DNA from: an uncultured bacterium
Lineage (GTDB): Bacteria > Bacillota > Clostridia > Lachnospirales > Lachnospiraceae
Assembly: GCA_905215155.1 (NCBI GenBank)
Contig: CAJMPJ010000052.1
Span: 1 to 23,970 of the forward strand
Direction of reading: 5' to 3'
Length of the DNA: 23,970 nucleotides
In this document: piece after piece, positions 1 through 8,137 of the stretch
Numbering within the stretch: the first letter of the stretch is position 1
Layout of the letters: the number at the start of each line of letters is the position of its first letter
Program-made: the position numbers and the translations under genes
The notes under the pieces: model-generated
What the model was told of the DNA's origin: nothing
Seen by the model: only the letters and a program-made list of their open reading frames with translations
The model's database searches: none

Positions 1-55
1 TTTCTCTTAAAAAGAAACTCACCCATGTTCAACAGGCTAAAGCCCATAAAACAAA

Positions 56-99
56 TAAGAATCACCAGAACCGGCATTTGCCGGAACTGGCGATTCTTA
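56..99 (-). terminator. Probable terminator of the ABC/MATE operon
   Basis: Arms at 56-63 and 92-99 pair perfectly. Inside them a second stem (CCAG..CCGGC with GCCGG..CTGG) is interrupted by small mismatches, with a 4-nt loop. Read on the minus strand the hairpin is followed by a T-rich stretch, and it lies about 115 nt after the MATE stop codon, so it fits as the end of that operon. Confidence 0.6.
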
Positions 100-215
100 A
101 TTAAGGACTTATTTTACAGCCCCGAGTTGTTTGAGCATCAAAATTCTCCTCAAAAACTCAACGTTTTTTACTTAGCGGGTCTTGCTTTAGTTTTATTCAA
201 AGGATACATACGTCA

Positions 216-1541
216 TCAAGTCTTTTTCGCCATGACTTTCTTGTACATGTAAAATCCCAATAAATCTGACAAAAACCATCCGATAACAATAGCCCAACAT
301 ACACCAGAAAAACCCTTTATTGGTGCGAATGAATAAGCTAACAGTAATCTTAAGCCTTGTGACACTATGGTCATTAAAATTGATATTTTAATCTCTCCGA
401 GTCCTCTGAAAAATCCATAAAACATAACGATAAAACCAAGCAGTACATAAAATACGGAAACAATTCTAAGATAACCAATGCCAACAGCGATTACCTCAGT
501 AGCATTTTTATCTACGAAAAGTGTTATGAGGTTCGGTGCAAAAACAAATGCAATAATGCTGATTATTGCTGACAGCACAATAATTATCCTGGAAGTGACA
601 CGGAACCCTTCTCGAATTCTTTTAGTTTCTCCAGCACCTTTATTTTGAGCAGTATAGGTGGAAAAAGCATTGCCCAAATCTTGCAAAGGAGCATTTGCAA
701 CTGAATCTATTTTAGAGCATGCTGCAAATGCAGCCATAACAGTTGCACCAAATGTATTTACCAACCCCTGAATAAGCATCATCCCAAAGCTTGAAATAGA
801 CTGTTGCAGTGCTGTCAACACGGAATAAACGGCAATATTTTGAAATGCAGAGGTGCTGAATACAAATTCTTTTCTTTTAAATTGCAGGAATCCCGTTCGC
901 TTTACCGTATAAATCCCACAGCCTACGGCGGCAAAACCCTGTGTAAGAAGCGTGGCAATTGCTGCACCAGCAGTTCCCATATGAAACACAGCTACAAAGA
1001 GAAGAGATAAGAGGAAATTTAATATGCATGAGGCAACTAAAAAATATAACGGGGTTTTAGAGTCTCCAAATGCCCGTAACAAAAAAGCAAAGGCGTTATA
1101 CATACCTACAAAAACAAAGCCCCAAAAAACATACTTTAAATAATCAGAAGCATAAACAGCAGTTTCTTTTGGCATTTGATAAAGGGAGATAATCTGCGGC
1201 AAAAATACTGATGTTACAACCGTGATTAGCACGCTTACAAAAAATAAAAATATAAGCGCGGTAGAAATTGTTTTTTTCAGTTCATCGTATTGCTTTTCAC
1301 CATAGAGCTGGGAAAAAATTGCCGAAGCGCCCATAGCAAGACCTAGCAGGATAGAAGTTATAAAAACAGTTACAGCACTTGAAGATCCAACTGCAGCAAA
1401 CGCAGCTGTACCCACAAATTTCCCTATGATAATTGCATCAGTGATGCTATAGAGCTGCTGAAACACATCTCCGATAAACAAAGGAATAAAAAATTTTAGT
1501 ATGATGCGTGAAGGTTGTCCCTTCGTCATGTCTAATTCCAT
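216..1541 (-). CDS. MATE family efflux transporter
   Basis: Predicted inner-membrane multidrug/toxin exporter of the MATE family, which uses a Na+ or H+ gradient to expel cationic or toxic compounds. The 441-residue protein has the usual family length and about twelve hydrophobic segments in two similar halves. It starts with the typical N-terminal pattern (MTKGQPSRIILKFFIPLFIG, then a QQLYSITDAIIIGKFVG segment). The ATG at 1541 has a GGAGG ribosome site a few bases upstream. It is the last gene of the minus-strand operon, 12 nt after the ABC ATPase, which suggests joint expression with iron/siderophore uptake. An export role for a siderophore or a toxic by-product is possible, but this is inferred from position only. 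The substrate cannot be read from the sequence. Confidence 0.9.
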   Translation of the reverse strand: MELDMTKGQPSRIILKFFIPLFIGDVFQQLYSITDAIIIGKFVGTAAFAAVGSSSAVTVFITSILLGLAMGASAIFSQLYGEKQYDELKKTISTALIFLFFVSVLITVVTSVFLPQIISLYQMPKETAVYASDYLKYVFWGFVFVGMYNAFAFLLRAFGDSKTPLYFLVASCILNFLLSLLFVAVFHMGTAGAAIATLLTQGFAAVGCGIYTVKRTGFLQFKRKEFVFSTSAFQNIAVYSVLTALQQSISSFGMMLIQGLVNTFGATVMAAFAACSKIDSVANAPLQDLGNAFSTYTAQNKGAGETKRIREGFRVTSRIIIVLSAIISIIAFVFAPNLITLFVDKNATEVIAVGIGYLRIVSVFYVLLGFIVMFYGFFRGLGEIKISILMTIVSQGLRLLLAYSFAPIKGFSGVCWAIVIGWFLSDLLGFYMYKKVMAKKT

Positions 1542-1553
1542 TAATAATCCCTC

Positions 1554-2324
1554 CTATAAGTTTAAGGGCAGGTATGCAATTGCCAAATCTCCGGTGATTG
1601 GGTTAGTGTATAATTCGCAATCTATTTCATAAACCTGTCTTATTAGTTCTTTTGACAATACGTCCTTTGGACTTCCTGAAGCAATTATGCTTCCATCTTT
1701 TATTACATAGAGAATATCGCAGTAAGCAGCAGCCATAGGAAGATCATGGAGAGCAGCAAGCACACCGATGTTTAAAGATTTTACAATTGATAAAATCTGA
1801 ATTTGATATTTAATATCCAAGTGGTTTGTCGGCTCATCCAAAACCAAGAATTTAGGCTCCTGTGCAATTGCACGTGCCAGTATTACCCTTTGTTTTTCTC
1901 CGCCGGATAAGGTTAAATAGCTCCTGTCCGCATACTCTGTCAGATTCACTCGTGCCAAAGCATTCGCAACAATTTTGTAGTCCTGTGCATTATCAACCTC
2001 CATGAGCTGCTTGTGGGGGGTGCGTCCCATCATTACCATTTCTTGAACCGTAAAATCAAAACTCAAATCATTGAATTGTCCTACAACTCCCATATCTTTT
2101 GAAACAATACGGGCAGATGATTTTATGACATCTTTATCCCCTAAAAAAACAGTGCCTTTTTGAGGTTTAATGACTTTGTATATACTTTTCAGCAAAGTGG
2201 ATTTTCCGCATCCATTCGGCCCTATAATTCCGACAAACTGTTTATTTTCGACTCTAATACTGATATCTTTTACAATGTCAGCACCTGTTAAGGATACCGA
2301 TATGTGTTCCGCATTTAAATTCAA
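1554..2324 (-). CDS. ABC transporter ATP-binding protein, iron/siderophore type (FecE/FepC-like)
   Basis: Cytoplasmic ATPase that powers the FecCD-type permease encoded just upstream. Counting from the proposed start, the Walker A motif GPNGCGKST is at residues 35-43, the signature LSGGEKQR near 139-146, Walker B FLVLDEP near 159-165, and the switch histidine near 193. The best start is TTG at 2324: a GGAGGGAG ribosome site overlaps the 3' end of the permease gene with about 8 nt spacing, and the permease stop codon ends one base before. An in-frame TTG at 2339 lies in front of that site and is less likely. Length (256 residues) is normal for the iron-siderophore/cobalamin/haem import ATPases. 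The exact ligand is unknown. Confidence 0.92.
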   Translation of the reverse strand: MNLNAEHISVSLTGADIVKDISIRVENKQFVGIIGPNGCGKSTLLKSIYKVIKPQKGTVFLGDKDVIKSSARIVSKDMGVVGQFNDLSFDFTVQEMVMMGRTPHKQLMEVDNAQDYKIVANALARVNLTEYADRSYLTLSGGEKQRVILARAIAQEPKFLVLDEPTNHLDIKYQIQILSIVKSLNIGVLAALHDLPMAAAYCDILYVIKDGSIIASGSPKDVLSKELIRQVYEIDCELYTNPITGDLAIAYLPLNL

Positions 2325-2325
2325 A

Positions 2326-3441
2326 TTATCTCCCTCCAAACCCGTAGCTTTTCTTAATCAACATGTACATGAATACCGGTGCACCGAGCAGGGAGGTTAC
2401 GATTCCAACAGGAAGTTCCCCGTTAGGGACAATTGTCCGGGCGAAAATATCTGTCCATATCATAAATAAGGAGCCGAACAGAATTGACGTTGGAATGAGA
2501 CGCTTATGGTCGGAACCTACAACACTTCGCACAATGTGTGGAACAATAAGACCTACGAACCCGATAATTCCACAGGTGGACACTAGGATACCTGTTACCA
2601 CAGAGGATAAGATCATATACAAGCGCCTGTAAAAATTCAGATTTACTCCCAAAGTAATTGCAGTTTCTTCTCCCATCAGCATTGTGTTCATCACTCTGGA
2701 CTGAAACAGGAAAAATGCAATTGCTGCAATGACAACCGCTGATATAAGCGGCAATGTACTCCATTCAGCCGATGCTAAGCTGCCCATTGTCCAGAAGGAA
2801 ACGGAGCGTATTCCATCTGAATTTTTTGCAAAATATATAATGAAATTTGAAAATGCATTGCAGAGGGCGTTGATTACCGTTCCAGCTAAAACCAGTTTGA
2901 CCGAGGATGTTTTCCCACCGATACTGGCAAGACCCAAGACTAATGCGGCTGCTCCAAGTGCACCGATAAAAGCCCACGATGCAACACCCAAATCCCCAAG
3001 CAGTCCTCCCACACTAAAACCAAGCATAATCGAAAAGGTTGCTCCCAAAGCGGCACCGGACGAAATTCCCAAAATATAAGGGTCTGCCAAAGGATTTTGT
3101 ACGGAAGCCTGCATAACTGTTCCGCAAAGCGCAAGCCCTGCTCCCATGACCATTGCCAGCAAGACCCTGGGAAAACGAATCTGCCAGATAATATCTGTAT
3201 ACATACCGTCTGAAATTCCGCCTAAACTTCCAAATTCTCCACCTGTTATTTGCTGAATCAATATCTGAAAAGACTGATGAAATGGAATGGATACCTGGCC
3301 GATAGACACTGAAAGTATTACGGATATAACAACAGCAAAAATCAAAATGATAAAGATAATTGAAAATACGGAGCGTTTTTGAGCAATCCCCTGATCGCTT
3401 TGGGAAAATGTTTTTTGTTTATTGTTATGTAATTGACTCAT
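2326..3441 (-). CDS. FecCD-family iron/siderophore ABC transporter permease
   Basis: Polytopic membrane permease of the BtuC/FecCD family, moving an iron-siderophore, haem or cobalamin ligand into the cell. The 371-residue protein has a first hydrophobic segment around residues 25-50. The family-typical region RFPRVLLAMVMGAGLALCG comes next, followed by the NPLADPYILGISSGAALGA loop and, near the C-terminus, GFVGLIVPHIVRSVVG, the segment that contacts the ATPase. The ATG at 3441 follows a GGGAG site and lies 2 nt after the binding-protein gene. The 3' end abuts the ATPase gene, so translation is probably coupled. The N-terminal extension before the first helix is about 25 polar residues. Confidence 0.92.
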   Translation of the reverse strand: MSQLHNNKQKTFSQSDQGIAQKRSVFSIIFIILIFAVVISVILSVSIGQVSIPFHQSFQILIQQITGGEFGSLGGISDGMYTDIIWQIRFPRVLLAMVMGAGLALCGTVMQASVQNPLADPYILGISSGAALGATFSIMLGFSVGGLLGDLGVASWAFIGALGAAALVLGLASIGGKTSSVKLVLAGTVINALCNAFSNFIIYFAKNSDGIRSVSFWTMGSLASAEWSTLPLISAVVIAAIAFFLFQSRVMNTMLMGEETAITLGVNLNFYRRLYMILSSVVTGILVSTCGIIGFVGLIVPHIVRSVVGSDHKRLIPTSILFGSLFMIWTDIFARTIVPNGELPVGIVTSLLGAPVFMYMLIKKSYGFGGR

Positions 3442-3443
3442 GC

Positions 3444-4472
3444 TTATTCTCCCTTAAATAATTCAGGGTGAATAAATTCAGCCACATCCATGTACAGCTC
3501 TGAGAGGCCAAGACTTCCCCGAACAGCAGTAGTATATTCAACAACCTTTACGTTTCCAGTCTTAATTGCAGTTGCATTTTTAAGCTTTGGATTGAGAAGA
3601 TATTTGTTAATCAATGCCTCACTATCGGACTTCTGGAATCCGGTAATAATAATCTTGTCAGGATTAACCGACAAAATAGATTCCTCAGACATATCCACAT
3701 AGGTTTCTTCCGATACCTTTATGTACTCACCACCTGCACCTTCAATCATTTCGTCTATGAGGCAAAGAGATGGGCCATAGTAATAAGTTGTATCTCCACT
3801 GGTTCCAAGCAGTAAAATCTTAGGTCTGTCGCTGGCCTGCGCTGCCTTAGTCTCAATTTCACTGATTTTCTCTTTTTGTTCATTTACAAATGCATTGGTC
3901 TTTTCTTCAATATTGAGTACCTTTCCTAAGTTGTTGATATCATTAAAAAAGCCATCAATTGTACGGCCAATGGTATAATTAATACCTGCCAGTACCGGAA
4001 TTCCTCGTTCATTCCAAAATGAAATATCACCGAGACGGTCCTTCTGAAATGCAGAAGACATTGAAATAATCAAATCAGGTTCGAGTTCCAATATGGATTC
4101 TTTTGATGGCCACATATCCGTAATGACTGGTAGACTTTTGATTTGATCTTCATATTCGGAGAACGATTTGTCCAGATAGGCCAATCCCACGATTCGCTTT
4201 TCTTCTCCTAGTCCAATCATCCACTCTGCAAAACCCTGTCCAATGACAACAATGCGCTGCGGCTCTTTTTCAATGGTCTGCTCCATTTTATTCCCTTTGT
4301 CATCATAAATTGATAAGGTCAGCGGATAATGCTTGTTCTGCTGCGAGGTGCTTTCTCCACGATCAGAAGACGAATTAGACACTACATTTTGAGTGGTGTC
4401 CTTTTGTGAGCAGGCAGTCAATGCGGAAAAGCAAAGAACGATTGCCAATAAAAAAGATACTTTTTTAAACAT
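3444..4472 (-). CDS. Iron/siderophore ABC transporter substrate-binding lipoprotein
   Basis: Extracellular binding protein that delivers its ligand to the permease. It opens with a lipoprotein signal peptide and a lipobox ending at Cys21 (SALTAC), then a Ser/Gln-rich linker, then a periplasmic-binding domain of the FepB/BtuF type. The motifs EPQRIVVIGQGFAEWMIGLG and LEPDLIISMSSAF are typical of that fold. Length 342 residues is normal. The ATG at 4472 has an AGGAGG site with about 7 nt spacing. It is the first gene of the operon (binding protein, permease, ATPase, MATE), and a GTTAG-N6-CTAAC box lies 26 nt upstream of the start. Iron-siderophore is the most likely ligand class, but haem or a corrinoid cannot be excluded. 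Confidence 0.9.
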   Translation of the reverse strand: MFKKVSFLLAIVLCFSALTACSQKDTTQNVVSNSSSDRGESTSQQNKHYPLTLSIYDDKGNKMEQTIEKEPQRIVVIGQGFAEWMIGLGEEKRIVGLAYLDKSFSEYEDQIKSLPVITDMWPSKESILELEPDLIISMSSAFQKDRLGDISFWNERGIPVLAGINYTIGRTIDGFFNDINNLGKVLNIEEKTNAFVNEQKEKISEIETKAAQASDRPKILLLGTSGDTTYYYGPSLCLIDEMIEGAGGEYIKVSEETYVDMSEESILSVNPDKIIITGFQKSDSEALINKYLLNPKLKNATAIKTGNVKVVEYTTAVRGSLGLSELYMDVAEFIHPELFKGE

Positions 4473-4497
4473 GTGTGATCCTCCTATGTTGAACTGA

Positions 4498-4513
4498 GTT
4501 AGATTAAACTAAC
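4498..4513. promoter_or_regulatory. Inverted-repeat operator upstream of the ABC operon
   Basis: GTTAG-N6-CTAAC palindrome, 26-41 nt before the binding-protein start. A longer version with the same spacing precedes the adjacent AraC-type regulator (5763-5788), and a one-mismatch version lies after the DtxR-like gene (8639-8654). Probable binding site for a metal or siderophore-responsive regulator; which protein binds is not shown by the sequence. Confidence 0.55.
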
Positions 4514-4632
4514 CTTATTAATTAAATGCGCTGAACTATTAACGCAAAACATATTGTACCGCATATTGTCTTTGAGACTATACTGCTTGCACTGCCCAAA
4601 TATGTTGAGGAAAACTCATGTTAAATCAAAAA

Positions 4633-4656
4633 AACCACAGGCCTAAACCTGTGGTT
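4633..4656 (-). terminator. Rho-independent terminator of the AraC-type regulator gene
   Basis: Perfect 9-bp arms (AACCACAGG / CCTGTGGTT) with a 6-nt loop, followed on the minus strand by a run of seven T. It lies 20 nt after the regulator stop codon and separates it from the ABC operon. Confidence 0.85.
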
Positions 4657-4675
4657 AAGATGATATATTTTAGTT

Positions 4676-5716
4676 TTATTCGGCGTTTCTTAGCAAAGAG
4701 GATTCTCTGTATTTAAGTGGAGTAACACCGTATTGTTTCTTAAATGCTGCACAGAAATTGCTGGGACTGGAATAGCCGCTATCATAAGCGATTTCGTTGA
4801 TTGTATGATCTGTATTTAACAGCATTGATGCCGCACGGCTTAAAGCAAGTTTTCTGTGATAGCTGAAAATGGTATCTCCATAAACTAGTTTGAAACCCTT
4901 AGTCAGTTTTTTGGGATTAATGACTAGCTTTTCCGATAATGAAAGAAGGTTTGGCAATTCAAACGGCTGCTCCAATAGCATTTGTGGAATTTCTTTAATT
5001 TTTTGTAATTCGTATGGGCTTAGAGCTACTACATCATATCCCTCATGCTTAATCACTTCATTTGAAACAATTAACGAAAATACTTCCATGACCTTACTTT
5101 CATAAAACAAGGTGCGTGATTTCACAGGAAGTCGGCAGTTGAATATTTGTAGAAAAATATTGGCTATCTCTGGGGGCGTATTTAAGCCAAGGTAATATTC
5201 AGAACGAAGTTGAGCTCCCAAATTTTCTATCGTTTCATACCATACTTCTATTCCAGCACTTCCGAAATAAGAGGACAGGGCTTGTTTATTAGCCGTGATT
5301 GAAACGCCTTGATATTTCTGTTCAGCACAACGCTTTATTGTTCCTTTCATATCCTGTGACAGGGAAACAGACAAATTATTGGGACCAAAGCAGGTATCAC
5401 CCACATTTTCTTCTTCAATATACATCCATCCATCAATGCAATATTCTATTTCAAAATAATCCTCTGTTAAATCAAACACCGTTATGATATCCTCAGAAAA
5501 CACAAAGTCATACACAAGCAGCATGACATTGCCAAGCAAATTATATATTTGTATTGTTCCCTTGCCATACTCAGGCTTTATGTCATAAACAATACCTTTA
5601 TTCATATCATGGTTGGGCAAATAACGAGCATTCCCAATTTGTTCATGCATGGTTTTATATTGTTCGAGCATGGCGCTATACCCGTTTTTTGAATTGATGT
5701 GAAATTCTTTTTTCAT
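4676..5716 (-). CDS. AraC family transcriptional regulator
   Basis: DNA-binding regulator with a long N-terminal sensing region (about 240 residues, no clear family assigned by eye) and a C-terminal double helix-turn-helix domain over roughly the last 100 residues. The region includes INEIAYDSGYSSPSNFCAAF and KQYGVTPLKYRES, the hallmark of AraC/XylS proteins. It has 346 residues from ATG 5716, chosen because an AAGGAA site lies 7 nt upstream; an in-frame TTG at 5722 would sit too close. It is adjacent to the iron-type ABC operon on the same strand but has its own terminator. Both promoter regions carry the GTTAG/CTAAC box, so control of uptake, as with YbtA-like siderophore regulators, is a reasonable inference. 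Confidence 0.88.
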   Translation of the reverse strand: MKKEFHINSKNGYSAMLEQYKTMHEQIGNARYLPNHDMNKGIVYDIKPEYGKGTIQIYNLLGNVMLLVYDFVFSEDIITVFDLTEDYFEIEYCIDGWMYIEEENVGDTCFGPNNLSVSLSQDMKGTIKRCAEQKYQGVSITANKQALSSYFGSAGIEVWYETIENLGAQLRSEYYLGLNTPPEIANIFLQIFNCRLPVKSRTLFYESKVMEVFSLIVSNEVIKHEGYDVVALSPYELQKIKEIPQMLLEQPFELPNLLSLSEKLVINPKKLTKGFKLVYGDTIFSYHRKLALSRAASMLLNTDHTINEIAYDSGYSSPSNFCAAFKKQYGVTPLKYRESSLLRNAE

Positions 5717-5762
5717 GGACAAGTTCCTTTCTTGCCTTAATTCTAAGTAGCTGCATAGTAAA

Positions 5763-5788
5763 TTTTAGTTAGAACAGGCTAACTAAAA
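5763..5788. promoter_or_regulatory. Perfect 10-bp inverted repeat at the AraC-type regulator promoter
   Basis: Arms TTTTAGTTAG (5763-5772) and CTAACTAAAA (5779-5788) around a 6-nt centre. On the minus strand a TATAAT-like -10 element lies immediately upstream, so the palindrome would cover the transcription start, a position typical of repression. It shares GTTAG-N6-CTAAC with 4498-4513. Confidence 0.6.
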
Positions 5789-5939
5789 ATATTATATCAT
5801 ATTGCCTGTTTTGTATCTACTCTATTTTAATTATAGATATGGAACTCTCTTTCAATATAAATCGACATTTTTATTGGTTTACTTTTCAAGCATCTGGTTG
5901 CAATATTTTTCCAAATTAAAATTAACGGAGGTCTGAAAT

Positions 5940-6177
5940 ATGAAAACAGTAAAACCTGTAAATCCACATTGCCTTTGTGTTCAGTAAACATTTATAATTG
6001 GCACATATAATAAAGATGGCTCTGCTAACTTTGCACCAATCACTTGGGTGAGCCTTACAATTTGTATGTGGTTCGTGGTTTTGAATTCTGTTTCGGTGGA
6101 ATTTTCATCAATCATATGGTAAACTGAAAACACTCAAAGCAAACAAACAGATTACTTATTCACTTAACAAGCTATAA
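5940..6177 (+). pseudogene. Broken flavin reductase-like gene
   Basis: A GGAGG site precedes an ATG at 5940 that opens MKTVKPVNPHCLCVQ and then hits TAA at 5985. The reading continues after the stop as TFIIGTYNKDGSANFAPITW, the typical N-terminal region of the FMN-binding flavin reductase family. Homology then weakens and reappears in a shifted frame as KTLKANKQITYSLNKL before a stop at 6175. The remnant covers only about the first third of the usual 180-200 residue protein, with at least one stop, one shift and an internal loss. It is not expected to work. Confidence 0.65.
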
Positions 6178-6225
6178 AATAATATTTTGTCGCTGCTTCA
6201 TAACCGAATATAGGAGACGATGACC

Positions 6226-6666
6226 ATGAATAAAAATTTCTTATTTACTCAAATCGGGTATACCTATCTGCCTACTGCCAACATAGAACGCTCCAGTCAA
6301 TGGTATGAAAAGTACCTTGGGTTAAAGCTCATAGATAAATTTGAGGACAGAGGTTCCCTTATTGCCATTTTACACTATCCCCATAAGCATTCCATCGCAT
6401 TGGTTCTGGTGGAGACAACGGAGCATCAGCCCTTATCTATTCTGAGAAATGGCTCTCCTTATCCTGTACTTACTATGAATTGCCCCAATATTGAAACTAC
6501 TTATGAGAAGTTAAAAAAACAAGGTGCAGAAGTTTATGAACTTCATTCCATTGCAGACGGAGAAGCAAAATATTTTTACTTTAAAGATGATCAGGGCAAT
6601 TTGCTGGAGGCCGCCTGGTCTAAATGGGACCCTGTTGATGAGGTGAAGGAAAACTTTCTGATATAA
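6226..6666 (+). CDS. VOC (glyoxalase/dioxygenase superfamily) protein
   Basis: Small cytoplasmic protein of the vicinal-oxygen-chelate fold, a family covering glyoxalases, dioxygenases and antibiotic-binding proteins. The beginning reads QIGYTYLPTANIERSSQWYE, the usual first beta-alpha unit. The end (YFYFKDDQGNLLEAAW) gives the last strand with a Glu in the common metal-ligand position. About 146 residues, one VOC module pair. ATG 6226 is preferred over ATG 6220 because the GGAG at 6213-6216 is 9 nt from it and only 3 nt from the other. No substrate can be assigned. It stands alone between two pseudogenes. Confidence 0.85.
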   Translation: MNKNFLFTQIGYTYLPTANIERSSQWYEKYLGLKLIDKFEDRGSLIAILHYPHKHSIALVLVETTEHQPLSILRNGSPYPVLTMNCPNIETTYEKLKKQGAEVYELHSIADGEAKYFYFKDDQGNLLEAAWSKWDPVDEVKENFLI

Positions 6667-6738
6667 ATTATAACTCGCCTGTTTCATTAGAAACTGCATA
6701 ACCGGAAAAAATGATATTATAAGGGGGAGAGGAATGAA

Positions 6739-6873
6739 ATGCAAAATAGGAAAATATGGTTGATTCTTGGCCGCCTCATGGCTGTTGTAACAATCTCCGT
6801 TTTATCCTTTATCCCTCCAAAAAACCGCAGGCTGTCTCCACGAGGTCGAAGTAAGGCTGCTGGAACTCAGTGA
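6739..6873 (+). CDS. Possible 44-residue membrane peptide or gene remnant
   Basis: An ATG at 6739 follows a GGGGGAGAGG stretch that could bind the ribosome. The product begins MQNRKIWLILGRLMAVVTIS and has one hydrophobic segment before a basic tail. I recognise no family. It could be the surviving start of a larger membrane protein, since both neighbours are broken genes. It ends 21 nt before the HxlR pseudogene. Confidence 0.25.
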   Translation: MQNRKIWLILGRLMAVVTISVLSFIPPKNRRLSPRGRSKAAGTQ

Positions 6874-6894
6874 TCATATATTTGGAAGGTCATA

Positions 6895-7218
6895 ATGTTG
6901 AAAATAAGAGAAAATTACACTTGCCCTTTAGAACTTACTCACGATATTACAAGGGGCAAATGAAAACCAATTATTATGTGGCAGCTTGGCAAGGTTCTCT
7001 CGACGTTGGCACAGCTTGAACGTAATATTAACGGTGTTTCGCAAAAAATGTTGTTGGAACAATTGAATGAACTGCTGGATTATCAAGTAATTGACAAACA
7101 TACTTTTGAAGGTTATCCACTGAAAGTAGAATACTGTTTAACAAAACGAGGAACCCGATTGCTGCAGGCTATCAAAATTATGCAGGAAGTTGGAATTGAT
7201 CTTATGAAGGAAAGTTGA
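6895..7218 (+). pseudogene. HxlR-family transcriptional regulator with an in-frame TGA
   Basis: Reading from ATG 6895 (GGAAGG site a few bases upstream) gives an HxlR-type winged-helix protein of normal length, about 107 codons. The sequence runs YTCPLELTHDITRGK, then a TGA at 6961-6963, then KPIIMWQLGKVLSTLAQLER. In the family this position is a Trp (RGKWKPIIL), so a single TGG-to-TGA change explains the stop. The rest, including the recognition region (INGVSQKMLLEQLNEL) and the wing (YPLKVEYCLTKRG), is intact. Other genes here use TGA as a stop, so recoding is unlikely. A recent inactivation is the simplest reading; a restart downstream would lose the first helices. Confidence 0.75.
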
Positions 7219-7317
7219 GATATAATACAAAATCAAATTCAGAAAGGAAAACTCAAAGCCCGGCTGCAGAACTGTGTACGGGATTTATTGGAAAGGGATT
7301 AAGGAATAAATACCGAC

Positions 7318-7346
7318 TTGACAAAAGTGTATGGCAACCATATACT
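7318..7346 (+). promoter_or_regulatory. Strong sigma-A promoter with an embedded MarR-type operator
   Basis: TTGACA (7318-7323), 17-nt spacer, TATACT (7341-7346). The spacer and -10 are covered by the near-palindrome GTGTATGG-CAA-CCATATAC at 7327-7345 (one mismatch). The same motif occurs at 7840-7858 and, as GTGTAT/ATACAC, inside the larger repeat at 8138-8176. The -10 ends only 6 nt before the MarR start codon. Confidence 0.75.
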
Positions 7347-7352
7347 ATTGGT

Positions 7353-7826
7353 ATGGAAAAGATAAAAAACAACAAACATAAAATTGCATATGAATCTTTA
7401 GATTTTGCGTTTGCTTTAATGGAACTGGATAAAAAAACACGTTACTATGGGACAGATGTACCAATTTTTCACTCGGAAATCCATGTAATCAAAGCAATTG
7501 CCGAACACCCATGCATTCATGTAGGCGGCCTGGCGGATATTTTGGGAGTGACAAAAGGGGCTGCTTCCGAGATACTTAAAAAACTGGAGAGAAAGGCTCT
7601 GGTTAAAAAGGAAGTGGATGAGTTGAATTTATCCAGATATTCATTAAATCTAACAGAAAAAGGGAAAAAAGCCCATAACATTCATATGCACTACCATGAT
7701 ATTTTAAATGAAATGGTGGAGGCTGAACTAGAAAATGCGACTGAAGTGGAGCTGGAGTTTTTGTTAAATTTCTTTTCTTCCATGATCAGCAGGATTGAAA
7801 ATTTCGATGAAAAGATTGTTAAATAA
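7353..7826 (+). CDS. MarR family transcriptional regulator
   Basis: Winged-helix repressor of the MarR family, 157 residues from ATG 7353. The DNA-binding region is clear: HSEIHVIKAIAEHPCIHVGG, then LADILGVTKGAASEILKKLE (recognition helix), then a wing (LVKKEVDELNLSRYSLNLTE) and the LTEKGKKAHNIHMHYH helix. The frame is open back to a TTG at 7215, but that stretch has no family similarity and runs through the promoter at 7318-7346, so the later ATG is chosen. No ribosome site precedes this ATG, which lies where transcription should begin, so the mRNA may be leaderless. Matching palindromes at its own promoter and downstream suggest autoregulation and control of the next genes. The ligand is unknown. 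Confidence 0.88.
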   Translation: MEKIKNNKHKIAYESLDFAFALMELDKKTRYYGTDVPIFHSEIHVIKAIAEHPCIHVGGLADILGVTKGAASEILKKLERKALVKKEVDELNLSRYSLNLTEKGKKAHNIHMHYHDILNEMVEAELENATEVELEFLLNFFSSMISRIENFDEKIVK

Positions 7827-7839
7827 AAATTTTATGCAA

Positions 7840-7877
7840 GTGTATGGTTGCCATACACATTTTTTGAATCATATAGT
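7840..7877 (+). promoter_or_regulatory. Second MarR-type operator and candidate promoter
   Basis: GTGTATGG-TTG-CCATACAC (7840-7858) is a perfect 8-bp palindrome with a 3-nt centre, 14 nt after the MarR stop. A possible promoter TTGCCA (7848-7853), 18-nt spacer, TATAGT (7872-7877) starts inside it, so a bound repressor would block the -35. It would drive the small gene at 7892. Confidence 0.6.
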
Positions 7878-7891
7878 TAGGAGGAACTAAC

Positions 7892-8137
7892 ATGAAAAAG
7901 GAAAAGATAAAAACTCGTATATATGATAATAGTGAGGCTGCCGAACGGCGCTATCTGCAAAAACTGAAAGCTGATCAAAGTATGTTTCAAGCATTTTTTA
8001 GTTTTATTCCCCAATGCTTTTGCAATTCATTTGATTATCCACATGGTTCCTCTGCGTTTCCGCAAACAGATTTGCCGGTCAAACAATCGCAGAATACTGT
8101 GAATAAGGAGTGTTTAAAAAGCAGAAAAAACAAATAA
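7892..8137 (+). CDS. Small hypothetical protein
   Basis: 81 residues from ATG 7892, preceded by a good AGGAGG site. The first half is charged and probably helical (KTRIYDNSEAAERRYLQKLK). The middle has aromatic residues and two Cys (FFSFIPQCFCNSFDYPHG), and the end is polar. No family recognised and no clear membrane segment or signal peptide. It sits between two copies of the GTGTAT/ATACAC palindrome, so it is probably controlled by the MarR protein upstream. It may also be the truncated start of a longer gene. Confidence 0.5.
   Translation: MKKEKIKTRIYDNSEAAERRYLQKLKADQSMFQAFFSFIPQCFCNSFDYPHGSSAFPQTDLPVKQSQNTVNKECLKSRKNK

Noticed and set aside
109..138. Nine-codon minus-strand ORF (MLKQLGAVK) with a good GAGGAG site
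   Set aside because: Too short to support; it may be the start of a lost gene after the MATE operon. No family or conservation can be judged.
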